DNA of 54,255 nt from Arthrobacter sp. Bi83 (GCF_918698095.1 NZ_CAKKLY010000033.1:1-54255), one strand, 5' to 3'; positions 8,251-16,885 are shown, numbered from the stretch's first letter. Translations and numbers: made by a program. The notes: generated by a model from the letters alone, not told the origin.

Positions 8251-8268
8251 TAATAAGCACGCTTATGA
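8251..8268. promoter_or_regulatory. Palindrome ATAAGC-AC-GCTTAT upstream of the sigma factor
   Basis: ATAAGC (8253-8258) and GCTTAT (8261-8266) are perfect inverted repeats with a two-base centre. Over 18 bases, 13 match the palindrome at 7255-7276 (shared core TAAGCAYG). The site is 80 bases upstream of the sigma-factor start and directly beside the truncated 5' edge of the epimerase remnant. Confidence 0.5.
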
Positions 8269-8330
8269 TTTCCTTCTTCTAAGTCTTGCCGAAGGCTTTC
8301 TCGAGATCCAGGTCGAAGGAATCCCCGACA

Positions 8331-9251
8331 ATGCCAGAGAATCCTCCCCTCACCACTGTGGACATGTCAGCGGTGTCCAGCGGTGACTTCCAGATCGAAG
8401 GAACTCGTCACGGGTCTGCCGGGCACGCCTGCAAGGGGCCGGCCCCTCAGGCAGGCCGCCTCCACGATGCCTTCCGGAACCATCTGGTGCTGAACTACCT
8501 GGACCTGGCCGAGTCCCTTGCTTCGCGCTATGCCACCCGGGGCAGGGACCGCGCAGACCTGGTTCAGGTGGCGTACCTGGGACTGGTCAAGGCCGCCAGG
8601 GGGTTCGATGAGAACAAGGGCGAAAGCTTTCCCGCCTATGCCGCCCCCACCATTAGCGGGGAGCTCAAGCGCTTTCTGAGGGACCGCTGCTGGACCGTGC
8701 GGCCCCCACGCCGGGTGCAGGACGTCCGGACGCAATTGCTGCGCACGGCTCCAGACCTGACCCAATCCCTGGGCCATATTCCCACCGTTCACGAGCTGGC
8801 AGGTGAACTGGGCGTTTCGGCTGAGGACGTCAGGGAAGCCCAGGCCGCGGCGAGCAGCATGCATCCCGATTCACTCGACACCGCGGATCCGTGGGGCGGG
8901 CCGCCCATGGCAGAAATGCTGATCGCAGAAGACACGCCCATTGAGCATTTGGAAGAATTGGTCTGCCTGAGTGATGCGATCCAGGAGCTGGACCCTGACG
9001 ACCGGGAAATGCTCTACCGGCGTTACTTCCTCGAAGAGACACAATCGGAACTGGGCAGGCGGTTCGGGATCTCCCAGATGCAGGTGTCGCGGCGCCTGTC
9101 CCGCATTCTTGTGCGCCTGCAGCGCCGGCTGCTGGCCGAAGAGGATCAGGAGAGCAGCAGCCCCCGAACGGCCCCGAGCACGTCCTCCACTGAAACAGCG
9201 AGGAGAGCCGGGTCCGGCGTCGCCGCGAACGTGTCCCCCCGGCGGGCTTGA
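8331..9251 (+). CDS. SigB/SigF-type (group 3) RNA polymerase sigma factor
   Basis: 306 residues from ATG 8331, with GAAGGA upstream; a TTG at 8286 is less likely. Region 2 is clear (RNHLVLNYLDLAESLASRYA, then DLVQVAYLGLVKAARGFD and FPAYAAPTISGELKRFLRD). Region 3 follows (IPTVHELAGELGVSAEDV). Region 4 ends with a helix-turn-helix (QSELGRRFGISQMQVSRRLS). This is the layout of stress and stationary-phase sigma factors that anti-sigma proteins usually hold in check; no partner is adjacent. The last 35 or so residues are low-complexity Ser/Thr/Ala and lie antisense to the 3' end of the convergent GT9 gene, so the tail may be recent. A palindrome at 8251 may control it. Confidence 0.9.
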   Translation: MPENPPLTTVDMSAVSSGDFQIEGTRHGSAGHACKGPAPQAGRLHDAFRNHLVLNYLDLAESLASRYATRGRDRADLVQVAYLGLVKAARGFDENKGESFPAYAAPTISGELKRFLRDRCWTVRPPRRVQDVRTQLLRTAPDLTQSLGHIPTVHELAGELGVSAEDVREAQAAASSMHPDSLDTADPWGGPPMAEMLIAEDTPIEHLEELVCLSDAIQELDPDDREMLYRRYFLEETQSELGRRFGISQMQVSRRLSRILVRLQRRLLAEEDQESSSPRTAPSTSSTETARRAGSGVAANVSPRRA

Positions 9252-10090
9252 GCATCCGTAAGCACAACGTGCGGTCCCGGCGGCGGTCCCCACACTTCCA
9301 CCGGTGCGGGTCCGAACAGCACAACCGAGGGCCGCGAATAAGCTGAGGCAAGATGTGCCGCTCCGGTATCGGCCGAGACCACGAGTCCAGCCGCCGCAAT
9401 GGCTGCCACGAACTCGGACAGCCCCAGCGTACCGGCCAGGACGTGGTTCTCTCCGAGCCCGGACAAACGCGCAACATCCAAGGCCCGGGACCGCTCGGCC
9501 GAGCTGCCCGTGAACACTATCGCGTGCCCGTCGGCCGCCAGCTTCCGGGCCACCTCGGCGAACCTCTCCACGGGCCAGAGACGGCTGCCGTATGCCGCGC
9601 CCACGTGCAGCACCGTGGCGCCCGGGCAGGGACTGGGGACCGCCGGCTGAAGCAGCCGGTAGTCAGCGGGGTCTGCCTCGATGCCGTGCCACCGCACCAG
9701 GCGGGTCCACCGTTCACGTTCATGGATGTCCTCGATCCAGTGCGGTCCGGGCCTAGAGGGGGCGCGGTGGCCAAGAATGGTTCCGGGCCTCATTTCAGCC
9801 AGCCGGTCGTCGCTTTCCGGGCCGCTGCCGTGGAAGTTCACCGCAACGTCCACCCGGCCGGTTTCCAACGGAATGGGAACATCCAAGCCATGCGTGGGGA
9901 GCAGTTCGTACCCGCCGACCAGGTCCACGGCTTCGGCCAGCCAGCCCTGGGCCGCGTAGAGCAGACGGTGGTCCGGGAAGGCGCGGCGCAGCGCACGGAG
10001 CGCCGGCACAGCTACCAGCAGATCGCCCAGTTTCAGCGCCCGCAGGACCAACAGGACCGGCTGTCCAGGATTGGCGTGCATTGCTTCCAC
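9146..10090 (-). CDS. Glycosyltransferase family 9 (heptosyltransferase-like)
   Basis: 314 residues, GT-B fold. The N-terminus (LLVLRALKLGDLLVAVPALRAL) is the GT9 acceptor-domain start, and GAAYGSRLWPVERFAEVAR and VSADTGAAHLASAYSRPSV are the C-terminal nucleotide-sugar-binding elements. GT9 enzymes such as WaaC and WaaF transfer L,D-heptose from ADP-heptose in Gram-negative LPS. Here the cytoplasmic enzyme presumably adds heptose or a related sugar to an envelope glycan. The GTG at 10090 follows GAGGAGG by six bases. Its 3' end overlaps the convergent sigma-factor gene by 106 bases, and it diverges from the gmhB-led operon. Confidence 0.85.
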   Translation of the reverse strand: MEAMHANPGQPVLLVLRALKLGDLLVAVPALRALRRAFPDHRLLYAAQGWLAEAVDLVGGYELLPTHGLDVPIPLETGRVDVAVNFHGSGPESDDRLAEMRPGTILGHRAPSRPGPHWIEDIHERERWTRLVRWHGIEADPADYRLLQPAVPSPCPGATVLHVGAAYGSRLWPVERFAEVARKLAADGHAIVFTGSSAERSRALDVARLSGLGENHVLAGTLGLSEFVAAIAAAGLVVSADTGAAHLASAYSRPSVVLFGPAPVEVWGPPPGPHVVLTDAQARRGDTFAATPDPALLAVSVEDVLGAVRGLLLS

Positions 10091-10202
10091 TGCTGGCCTC
10101 CTCGGCTGAAGGCCGCCCGGGCCGGCCGCCTGACGAGGAGTCTAGTCCGAAGAAGTGGACTGCCGGTTGTTTAGGTCTCCCCGGGAGGGGAACGGAGGGG
10201 GT

Positions 10203-10739
10203 ATGGCGAGCAACGTTTCCCCGCTCAAGGCTGTGCTGTTCGACAGGGACGGCACACTCGTTGTGGACGTGCCCTACAACGGCGATCCGGCCGAGGTCAG
10301 GCCGTTTCCCGGTGCGCGGCGGGTCCTGGACGAACTGCGCAGCCGCGGCCTGGCAACGGGGGTCCTGAGCAACCAGTCGGGCATCGCACGTGGCATCCTG
10401 ACCCGGGGGCAGGTGGAGAGCGTCAACGCAAGGGTGGAGGACCTTCTGGGGCCCTTTGATGTGTGGGAAGTCTGCCCGCACGCTGATGAGGACGGTTGCC
10501 GCTGCCGCAAGCCGGCCCCGGGCATGATCCACAGTGCGTGCAGCCGGCTCGGCATCGATGCATCGGAAGTGGCGTTCATCGGCGACATCGGCAGCGACGT
10601 CGAGGCAGCACGGGCCGCCGGAGCGAGGGGCGTGCTTGTTCCCACGCCGCTGACACTGAACGAGGAGGTTGCTGCGGCCCTTGAGGTCGCAGCGGATCTC
10701 GAGCAGGCTGTCGCCCTGCTGCTTTTGGGACCGGCATGA
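10203..10739 (+). CDS. gmhB: D-glycero-manno-heptose 1,7-bisphosphate phosphatase (GmhB-like HAD hydrolase)
   Basis: 178 residues. HAD motif I is DRDGT with nucleophile Asp14 and Asp16; motif II lies in LSNQSGIARG. The zinc-binding loop CPHADEDGCRCRKPAPGM is diagnostic of HisB/GmhB-type phosphatases and GDIGSDVEAA is motif IV. GmhB removes the 7-phosphate from heptose 1,7-bisphosphate, the step between the kinase and nucleotidyltransferase activities of HldE. The ATG at 10203 follows GGAGGGGG. It is the first gene of a run of overlapping genes (to 16140) that also encodes GmhA- and HldE-like proteins, which makes the heptose assignment stronger than a histidinol-phosphatase one. Confidence 0.87.
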   Translation: MASNVSPLKAVLFDRDGTLVVDVPYNGDPAEVRPFPGARRVLDELRSRGLATGVLSNQSGIARGILTRGQVESVNARVEDLLGPFDVWEVCPHADEDGCRCRKPAPGMIHSACSRLGIDASEVAFIGDIGSDVEAARAAGARGVLVPTPLTLNEEVAAALEVAADLEQAVALLLLGPA

Positions 10740-11812
10740 GCAGGGTTCTGGTGGCCCGGCTGGACAGCGCGGGCGATGTTCTGCTGGCTGGCCCCGCCGT
10801 CAGGGCCGTGGCAAACGGCAGGAGAGCCGACGGCGGCAGCCGCAACGACGTAGTCGTGCTCTGCGGGCCGCAGGGACGGCCCGCAGCCGCGCTGCTGCCT
10901 GATGTTGCGGACGTCTTCACGTGGGACAGCCCATGGATCACCAATCCCGCCCCGACCGTGACCGGTCCACACACGGACACGCTGGTGAACTTTGTCCGCA
11001 ATTCCCGGATCACCGAGGCTGTCATCCTCACGTCGTTTCACCAGTCCCCGCTCCCGCTGGCGCTGCTCCTGCGGCTTGCGGGGGTGAGACGCATCACCGG
11101 GGCCTCGACGGACTACGCCGGATCGCTCCTGGATGTCCGGCTGAAGCCGGGTGAGGACTTTCCCGAGGACCAGCCGGAAGCTGTGCGTGCGCTGGGCATC
11201 GCCCGGGCGGCAGGTTTCCAGCTCACGGCAGGCGACGACGGAAAACTCATGGTCAAGGAGCCGCCGGACGTCCGGAACCTCGTGGGGGAGGGCCCGTACG
11301 TGGTGGTGCATCCTGGCGCAGCAGTCCCGGCGCGGGCGTGGCCTCCGCTGCACCATGCCGCCGCCGTGGAACTGCTGGTGGGTGCCGGCCACCGGGTGGT
11401 GGTGACCGGGGGACACGGAGAGCGGGAGCTCACGGCAACGGTGGCCGGCCCCTCCGGCCTTGACCTGGGCGGGGAGACGGATCTGGACACTCTCGCGGGC
11501 GTACTGGCGAACGCGGCGGCGGTGGTCACTGGCAACACCGGTCCCGCCCACCTGGCGGCCGCCGTCGGGACACCTGTGGTGAGCCTGTTCTCACCTGTGG
11601 TGCCAGCGGTCCGTTGGGCGCCGTACGGCGTTCCGCTGGAACTGCTCGGCGATCAAAATGCGCCATGCCGGCTGAGCCGCGCAAGAATCTGCCCGGTACC
11701 GGGGCACCCGTGCCTGGGTTCGGTGTCGCCGGAACAGGTGGTGGAGGCGGTTGAACGGCTGATGCGCGGTGTCTCCTCCCTCAGTACCCGGAGAAAGGTC
11801 CGTAGCCAATGA
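10736..11812 (+). CDS. Glycosyltransferase family 9 (heptosyltransferase-like)
   Basis: 358 residues. The GT9 opening VLVARLDSAGDVLLAGPAVRAV and the donor-site pattern GNTGPAHLAAAVGTPVVSLF identify the family; VVVHPGAAVPARAWPPL is the second-domain start. Three Cys lie near the C-terminus (APCRLSRARICPVPGHPC), an arrangement seen in other GT9 proteins. Probable role: transfer of heptose or a related sugar from a nucleotide donor to a growing glycan. The start overlaps the gmhB stop (ATGA), so the two are translationally coupled. Confidence 0.85.
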   Translation: MSRVLVARLDSAGDVLLAGPAVRAVANGRRADGGSRNDVVVLCGPQGRPAAALLPDVADVFTWDSPWITNPAPTVTGPHTDTLVNFVRNSRITEAVILTSFHQSPLPLALLLRLAGVRRITGASTDYAGSLLDVRLKPGEDFPEDQPEAVRALGIARAAGFQLTAGDDGKLMVKEPPDVRNLVGEGPYVVVHPGAAVPARAWPPLHHAAAVELLVGAGHRVVVTGGHGERELTATVAGPSGLDLGGETDLDTLAGVLANAAAVVTGNTGPAHLAAAVGTPVVSLFSPVVPAVRWAPYGVPLELLGDQNAPCRLSRARICPVPGHPCLGSVSPEQVVEAVERLMRGVSSLSTRRKVRSQ

Positions 11813-12771
11813 GAATTCTCCTCTGGCATGTTCATGGCTCCTGGACGGATGCCTTCGTCCGTGGACGGCACGACTACCTCCTGCCGGTTCTGCCCGACGG
11901 CGGCCCCTGGGGTCTTGGCCGCGCTGGCCGGGACTGGCCGGCATCAGTCCGGGAGGTCTCCCTGGCGGGGCTCGACGCGGACGGTCTTGACGCCGTCGTC
12001 CTCCAGCGTCCCGAGGAAGCCGCCGAGGTGGCCCGCGTGCTGGGACGGCGCCCCGGCGTCGGGCTGCCCGCCGTCTACGTTGAGCACAACACGCCCAAGG
12101 GCGATGTCCCCTTTACGCTGCATCCCCTCGCCGGCCAGCGTGAGATTCCCGTGGTCCACGTGACCCATTTCAACGAGCTCTTCTGGGACAGCGGCAGGGC
12201 GCCGACCATGGTCATCGAGCATGGCATCCCCGATCCCGGCTACCTCTACACCGGCGAAGTTCCGGAACTGGGCGTCGTAGTGAACGAGCCGGTCCGGCGG
12301 GGGCGCGTGACGGGAACGGACCTGCTGCCCGGCTTCGCCGCGGCCGCCCCGCTCCAGGTCTTCGGGATGGGCGGCGACGGCCTTCACGCCAGCACCGGCA
12401 TCCCGCCCTCGAGGCTCAGGATCCGCGGCGATCTGAAAACCGCTGAACTCCACGGGGAGCTGGCCCGCTGCCGGGCCTACGTGCACCCGCTCCGGTGGAC
12501 GTCGCTGGGACTTGCGCTGCTGGAAGCGATGCACCTCGGTATGCCGGTCCTGGCCCTGGCCACCACCGAGGCGGCGCGGGCCGTTCCGCCCGAGGCTGGG
12601 GGCATCTCAACCAACGTTCAGGAGCTTTGCCGGTGCGCCGAACTGCTCATCAACGATCCCGAAGAGGCGCGCAGGCGGGGCAAGGCAGCGCGGGAGGCCG
12701 CCTTGGAACGCTACGGTCTTGACCGTTTCCTGGCGGACTGGGACAAGGTGTTGGCCGAACTCAGGACCTGA
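11809..12771 (+). CDS. GT4-like glycosyltransferase (GT-B fold)
   Basis: 320 residues, starting in an ATGA overlap with the upstream GT9. The N-terminus MRILLWHVHGSW is a short GT-B opening. The C-terminal half has the GT4/GT1 donor-site pattern around CRAYVHPLRWTSLGLALLEAMHLGMPVLAL, with the usual E-x7-E motif reduced to a single clear Glu. It is shorter than most GT4 enzymes. An EHNTP segment near residue 100 may be the acceptor-site histidine region. Third enzyme of the glycan operon; its sugar is unknown. Confidence 0.75.
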   Translation: MRILLWHVHGSWTDAFVRGRHDYLLPVLPDGGPWGLGRAGRDWPASVREVSLAGLDADGLDAVVLQRPEEAAEVARVLGRRPGVGLPAVYVEHNTPKGDVPFTLHPLAGQREIPVVHVTHFNELFWDSGRAPTMVIEHGIPDPGYLYTGEVPELGVVVNEPVRRGRVTGTDLLPGFAAAAPLQVFGMGGDGLHASTGIPPSRLRIRGDLKTAELHGELARCRAYVHPLRWTSLGLALLEAMHLGMPVLALATTEAARAVPPEAGGISTNVQELCRCAELLINDPEEARRRGKAAREAALERYGLDRFLADWDKVLAELRT

Positions 12772-12803
12772 GCTTTAACCCCGGCGCGAGAAAGGACTAC
12801 CCA

Positions 12804-14057
12804 TTGAAGATCTCAATGATTTCGGAACACGCGAGTCCCTTGGCGGCGCTTGGCGGAGTGGACGCGGGAGGCCAAAACGTCCACGTGGCTGCGCTTTCCA
12901 TCGCCCTGGCCCGGCGCGGCCACCGGGTAACGGTTTACACGAGGCGCGATTCGCCGGATTTGCCCGCAACGGTGCGGGTGCAGCCCAGGCTTGAGGTGGT
13001 CCACGTGGACGCCGGTCCCGCCACCCATGTGCCCAAGGACGAACTGCTGCCTTTCATGGGCGCGCTCGCCGACGGTGTGGTCCTTCACTGGGGCGGCGAG
13101 CCGCCGGACGTGGTCCACGGCCACTTCTGGATGTCCGGAATCGCCGCGCTGGACGCCGCGCGCCGCGGGCCGGCCGGTTTCCGGGTCCCCGTGGTGCAGA
13201 CGTTCCATGCCCTCGGGACAGTCAAACGCCGGTATCAGGGCGCGGATGACACGAGCCCGGCGGAGCGCAGTTTCCTCGAGCCGTCCGTGGGGCGGTCGGC
13301 GGACCGCATCATTGCCACCTGCTCCGACGAGGTTTTCGAACTGAAGTCGATGGGGATCGCTACCGGCAAGGTCTCGATTGCGCCGTGCGGGGTGGACCTG
13401 GAGCTGTTCTCCAGCGAAGGTCCGGCCGATGCCCGGACCCGCGCCCACCGCATTCTGTCGGTGGGCCGGCTCGTCCCGCGGAAAGGGGTGGACCTGGTGA
13501 TCCGCTCCCTGCCGTACCTTCGGGAAGCCGGCTTCGACGACGTCGAGCTCCTCATCGTCGGGGGCGGCGCAGGGGCGGACGGCCAGGATCCCGAGGCACG
13601 CCGCCTGCTCGACCTTGCCCGGGACCTGGGTGTGGCGGACCAGGTGGAGCTCCGCGGCCAGGTGCCGCGGGAAGCCATGCCGGGGATCTTCCGGAGCGCG
13701 GATGCCGTAGCCTGCACGCCCTGGTACGAGCCCTTCGGCATTGTCCCGCTGGAAGCCATGGCCTGCGGAATCCCGGTGGTGGCGGCAGCTGTGGGCGGCC
13801 TGACGGACAGCGTGGTGGACCACGCAACTGGCCTGCACGTGCCGCCGAAGGACCCGGAGGCCATTGCCGGGGCCGTGGCAGCCCTACTGTCCAGCCCCGC
13901 GCTCCGCAGGAAACTGGGACAGAACGGCGAACGTCGGGCCAAGGCGCGCTACTCCTGGAGCCGGGTCGCGGCGGAAACTGAAACGGCGTACCAGCTGGCC
14001 ATAGCCGGAACCGCGCAGTCCAGCAGCCTGGAACCGATGGAAGGAGCGGCACTGTGA
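12804..14057 (+). CDS. GT4 glycosyltransferase
   Basis: 417 residues from a TTG at 12804, supported by GAAAGGA seven bases upstream. The N-terminal Gly-rich loop GGVDAGGQNVHVAAL resembles MshA and sucrose-phosphate-synthase-type GT4 enzymes. The second domain has VGRLVPRKGVDLVI (the Arg-Lys pair that binds donor phosphate) and PFGIVPLEAMACGIPVVA (the E-x7-E motif with the final Glu near 322). A retaining GT-B transferase, cytoplasmic. It follows the GT4-like gene by 32 bases and overlaps gmhA (GTGA). MshA function is unlikely because of the heptose context. Confidence 0.85.
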   Translation: MKISMISEHASPLAALGGVDAGGQNVHVAALSIALARRGHRVTVYTRRDSPDLPATVRVQPRLEVVHVDAGPATHVPKDELLPFMGALADGVVLHWGGEPPDVVHGHFWMSGIAALDAARRGPAGFRVPVVQTFHALGTVKRRYQGADDTSPAERSFLEPSVGRSADRIIATCSDEVFELKSMGIATGKVSIAPCGVDLELFSSEGPADARTRAHRILSVGRLVPRKGVDLVIRSLPYLREAGFDDVELLIVGGGAGADGQDPEARRLLDLARDLGVADQVELRGQVPREAMPGIFRSADAVACTPWYEPFGIVPLEAMACGIPVVAAAVGGLTDSVVDHATGLHVPPKDPEAIAGAVAALLSSPALRRKLGQNGERRAKARYSWSRVAAETETAYQLAIAGTAQSSSLEPMEGAAL

Positions 14058-14779
14058 CAACGGAATGGTCCCTGCAGGAAGCTGAGCTTCCGTCCCTGCC
14101 GCCGGTGGATTCCGGGCCTGCGGGTTTCCCGCACACAGGGAAGAGACTGGATCCGGACATCACCGTCCCAGCGGCCTCCCGGGAGGCTGTCAGAATCCAT
14201 CTGGAAAGTGTCCTGCCGGCGCTGCGGTCGCTTGAAAGCCAGGCCGACCGGCTGGCGGCCTGGGGTGTTGAGCTGGCCCAGCGGCTGCTCAGCGGGCAGC
14301 GGCTGCTCGCGGCCGGGAACGGCGGCTCGGCTGCCGAGGCCCAGCATCTGACAGCCGAACTGGTGGGCAGGTTCGACGGCGAACGGGTGCCCTTCTCGGC
14401 GATCTCGCTGCACGCCGAAAGTTCTGCCGTGACGGCCATCGCAAACGACTATGGCTACGCAGAACTTTTTGCCCGCCAGGTGCGGGCGCACGGGCGGTCC
14501 GGGGATGTCCTCATGCTGCTGTCCACGAGCGGCAAGAGCCCCAACCTGCTTCGCGCCGCCGAGGCGGCTGCCCGGCTCAACGTGACCACCTGGGCGCTTA
14601 CCGGGCCGGCGCCAAATCCGCTGGCCGCCTGCTGCGACGACGCTGTGGCCATCGACGCCGTATCAGCCAACGCGCAGGAGGGGCATCTGATTGCGCTGCA
14701 TGCCATGTGCCGGGCGTTCGAGGCCGAGGTCACCCGGAAGAGCCGCGGCGTCCCCGGTCTGGAGGCTGACCGCGGATGA
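14054..14779 (+). CDS. gmhA: Sedoheptulose-7-phosphate isomerase (GmhA-like SIS protein)
   Basis: 241 residues. The SIS core begins near residue 84 with AAGNGGSAAEAQHLTAELVG and continues with IANDYGYAELFARQV and LLSTSGKSPNLLRA. His98 and Glu102, then Gln208 and His216, have the spacing of the zinc and catalytic ligands in E. coli GmhA (His61, Glu65, Gln172, His180). The enzyme converts sedoheptulose 7-phosphate to heptose 7-phosphate, the first step of nucleotide-heptose synthesis. An N-terminal extension of about 50 residues is longer than usual. The GTG start overlaps the upstream stop and the next gene starts in an ATGA. Confidence 0.88.
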   Translation: MTTEWSLQEAELPSLPPVDSGPAGFPHTGKRLDPDITVPAASREAVRIHLESVLPALRSLESQADRLAAWGVELAQRLLSGQRLLAAGNGGSAAEAQHLTAELVGRFDGERVPFSAISLHAESSAVTAIANDYGYAELFARQVRAHGRSGDVLMLLSTSGKSPNLLRAAEAAARLNVTTWALTGPAPNPLAACCDDAVAIDAVSANAQEGHLIALHAMCRAFEAEVTRKSRGVPGLEADRG

Positions 14780-16140
14780 GGATCACAGTGGTAGGCGACG
14801 TTTTGCTGGACGTGGACCTGGACGGCGAGGCGACCCGGCTGTGCCCGGACGCGCCGGTGCCGGTGGTGGACATCGCTGAAGTCCGGCGGCGGGCGGGCGG
14901 CGCCGGGCTCGTGGCCCGAATGCTCGCCCATGACGGGCACCGCGTCACCCTGGTGACCGTGCTTTCCGACGACGGCGCGTCCCTGGAGCTGGAAGGCGCG
15001 CTCGCCGGTGTACGGGTGGTGGCCGGACCCTCGGGTGCCCGGACGCCGGTGAAAACGCGGGTACGGGCCGGCCGCCACCCTGTGGTCCGCGTGGACGAGG
15101 ACTGCGGTCGCCCGGCCGTTCCGGGGGCGACGGCGGGCATGCTGACGGCCATTGAACAGGCGGAAGTCATTATCGTTGCGGACTACGGCCGCGGCCTGGC
15201 CGCGAATCCGGAAATCCGGTCCCTCCTCGCGGCCCTGGCAGTCAGCGTTCCGATCGTGTGGGACCCGCACCCCTTGGGTGCGGTGCCGGTGCCGGGTGTG
15301 GCGGTGGCTACGCCGAACCTGGCCGAGGCGGCCAAGGCAGCCGGCAGTGCGGCGGCCACGCCTGCGGAAATTGCCGAAGCGGGGGGTGTCCTGCTGGACC
15401 GCTGGCAGGTCAAGGCCGTGCTCGTCACCATGGGGGAGCGGGGCGGACTGCTGGTGGAAACGCGGAATCGCTCGCCGCGGATCGTCCCGGCGCCGCCGAC
15501 CGACGTCAGCGATCCCTGCGGTGCCGGTGACAGGCTTGCTGCCAGCCTGGCGGTGCACTTGGCAGAAGGCCGCGGCCTCGACGACGCCGTTGAACTTGCC
15601 ATCCACGAGGCCGCACATTTCCTGGGTGCAGGGGGAGTCGCCTCCCTTCCGGACCGCCACCGGCCGGTCTGGCGGCACCGACGGGACGGGGATGCCCATG
15701 CCCTGGCCCGGAGGGTGCGCGCGAAAGGGGGAACCGTGGTGGCGACCGGAGGCTGCTTCGACCTGCTGCACGCCGGCCACGTCCGAACCCTGGCGGCGGC
15801 GCGGGATCTGGGTGACTGCCTGATTGTGTGCCTGAACTCGGACGAGTCCGTCCGCAGAATCAAGGGTGAGCAGCGGCCCATCGTGAGCCAGGAAGACAGG
15901 GCCGAGCTTCTCCTTGCCCTCGAATGCGTGGACGCCGTGATGGTCTTCGAGGAGGACACCCCGCAGGCGTGCCTGGATCTCCTGCGCCCGGCCATCTGGG
16001 TGAAGGGAGGGGACTACCAGGCATCGCAGCTGCCCGAAGCGGGTCTCGTCGAAAGCTGGGGCGGGCGGTGCGTGACGGTGCCGTTCCATCAGGCCCGGTC
16101 CACGTCTGTCCTGGCGGACGCGCTGGCCAAGGTCAGCTGA
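14776..16140 (+). CDS. Bifunctional heptose-7-phosphate kinase / heptose-1-phosphate nucleotidyltransferase (HldE-like, copy 1)
   Basis: 454 residues in the HldE order. Residues 1-300 are a PfkB-type kinase with the catalytic GAGD at 249-252. Residues 318-454 are a nucleotidyltransferase with HAGH at 332-335, NSDESVRRIKG and a WVKGGDY motif near the end. The kinase half is shorter and more divergent from E. coli HldE than the second copy at 19785: its glycine motif reads GGAGLVA instead of GGAANVA. With GmhA and GmhB from the same operon this completes an ADP-heptose route. It may accept a different heptose or nucleotide from copy 2. The ATG overlaps the gmhA stop (ATGA). Confidence 0.85.
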   Translation: MRITVVGDVLLDVDLDGEATRLCPDAPVPVVDIAEVRRRAGGAGLVARMLAHDGHRVTLVTVLSDDGASLELEGALAGVRVVAGPSGARTPVKTRVRAGRHPVVRVDEDCGRPAVPGATAGMLTAIEQAEVIIVADYGRGLAANPEIRSLLAALAVSVPIVWDPHPLGAVPVPGVAVATPNLAEAAKAAGSAAATPAEIAEAGGVLLDRWQVKAVLVTMGERGGLLVETRNRSPRIVPAPPTDVSDPCGAGDRLAASLAVHLAEGRGLDDAVELAIHEAAHFLGAGGVASLPDRHRPVWRHRRDGDAHALARRVRAKGGTVVATGGCFDLLHAGHVRTLAAARDLGDCLIVCLNSDESVRRIKGEQRPIVSQEDRAELLLALECVDAVMVFEEDTPQACLDLLRPAIWVKGGDYQASQLPEAGLVESWGGRCVTVPFHQARSTSVLADALAKVS

Positions 16141-16183
16141 GGAACACGACAAACGTGAAACAGTCCCGAACGAAAGGAACACC

Positions 16184-16885
16184 ATGAATGAATCGACTTT
16201 TCGGCCCGGCCGCGTCCTGGTGACAGGCGGGGCCTCCGGCCTGGGGGCCGCCGTCGTAGATGCAGTGTTGCGGGCGGGCGGGACTCCGGTGGTGCTGGAC
16301 CGGGATATCCGGAACGTCTCGGCGGCGAAGGCCTTCGAAGTTGACGTCTCGGACCGTGCGGCGGTGAGCGAGGCTGTTCGCCAGGCGGCAGAAACGCTGG
16401 ACGGCCTGGACGCAGTGGTCACAGCAGCCGGGATTGACCGCTGCGGAAAGCTCGAGGATGTGGACGCGGATGAATGGGAACGTGTCATCGGCGTCAACCT
16501 TCTGGGGACGGTGTCGGTGGTCCGGGCGGCTCTGCCGTATCTGAAGCGTTCCCGTGGCAGGGTGGTGACCATCGCCTCCACGCTGGGCAAGCGGGCGCTC
16601 CCTGAGGCCACGGCCTATTGCGCCTCCAAGTTCGCGGTGGTGGGCTTCAGCCACTCCCTTGCTGCCGAAACGGGTGGCGAGATCGGGGTGACCACCATGA
16701 TCCCGGGCGGCATGAAGACACGCTTTTTCGACGACCGTGCGGAGCAGTACAAGCCGCAGGACGATTCCCGCCTCAACGATCCCGCCAACGTTGCCCAGGC
16801 CATCCTGTTCGTGCTGTCACAGCCCGCGGGCTGCGAGATCCGCGAGATGCTCATCTGCCACGAGGAGGAAGGTTCATGGCCGTGA
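16184..16885 (+). CDS. Short-chain dehydrogenase/reductase
   Basis: 233 residues. NAD(P)-binding GGASGLGAA is near the N-terminus and AAGID replaces the usual NNAG. The catalytic Ser (VVTIAST), Tyr (YCASK) and Lys are present. It is a classical, not extended, SDR, so it is not HldD (ADP-heptose 6-epimerase), which is an extended SDR of about 310-330 residues. It could oxidise or reduce a sugar or lipid in the glycan pathway. The ATG follows GAAAGGA; it lies 43 bases after hldE copy 1 and probably in the same operon. Its 3' end overlaps the convergent GT9 gene by 35 bases. Confidence 0.85.
   Translation: MNESTFRPGRVLVTGGASGLGAAVVDAVLRAGGTPVVLDRDIRNVSAAKAFEVDVSDRAAVSEAVRQAAETLDGLDAVVTAAGIDRCGKLEDVDADEWERVIGVNLLGTVSVVRAALPYLKRSRGRVVTIASTLGKRALPEATAYCASKFAVVGFSHSLAAETGGEIGVTTMIPGGMKTRFFDDRAEQYKPQDDSRLNDPANVAQAILFVLSQPAGCEIREMLICHEEEGSWP

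Noticed and set aside
12804..14057. MshA of mycothiol biosynthesis
   Set aside because: N-terminal loop is similar, but the gene is embedded in a heptose/glycan operon; similarity to the wider GT4 family is enough.
14455..16611. Long open frame (over 700 codons) on the minus strand opposite the hldE copy 1 region
   Set aside because: High GC makes long antisense frames common. It covers proteins with intact catalytic motifs, and its translation has no recognisable domain.
16184..16885. HldD (ADP-heptose 6-epimerase) for the SDR in the heptose island
   Set aside because: It is a 233-residue classical SDR with a YCASK active site; HldD is an extended SDR of about 310-330 residues.
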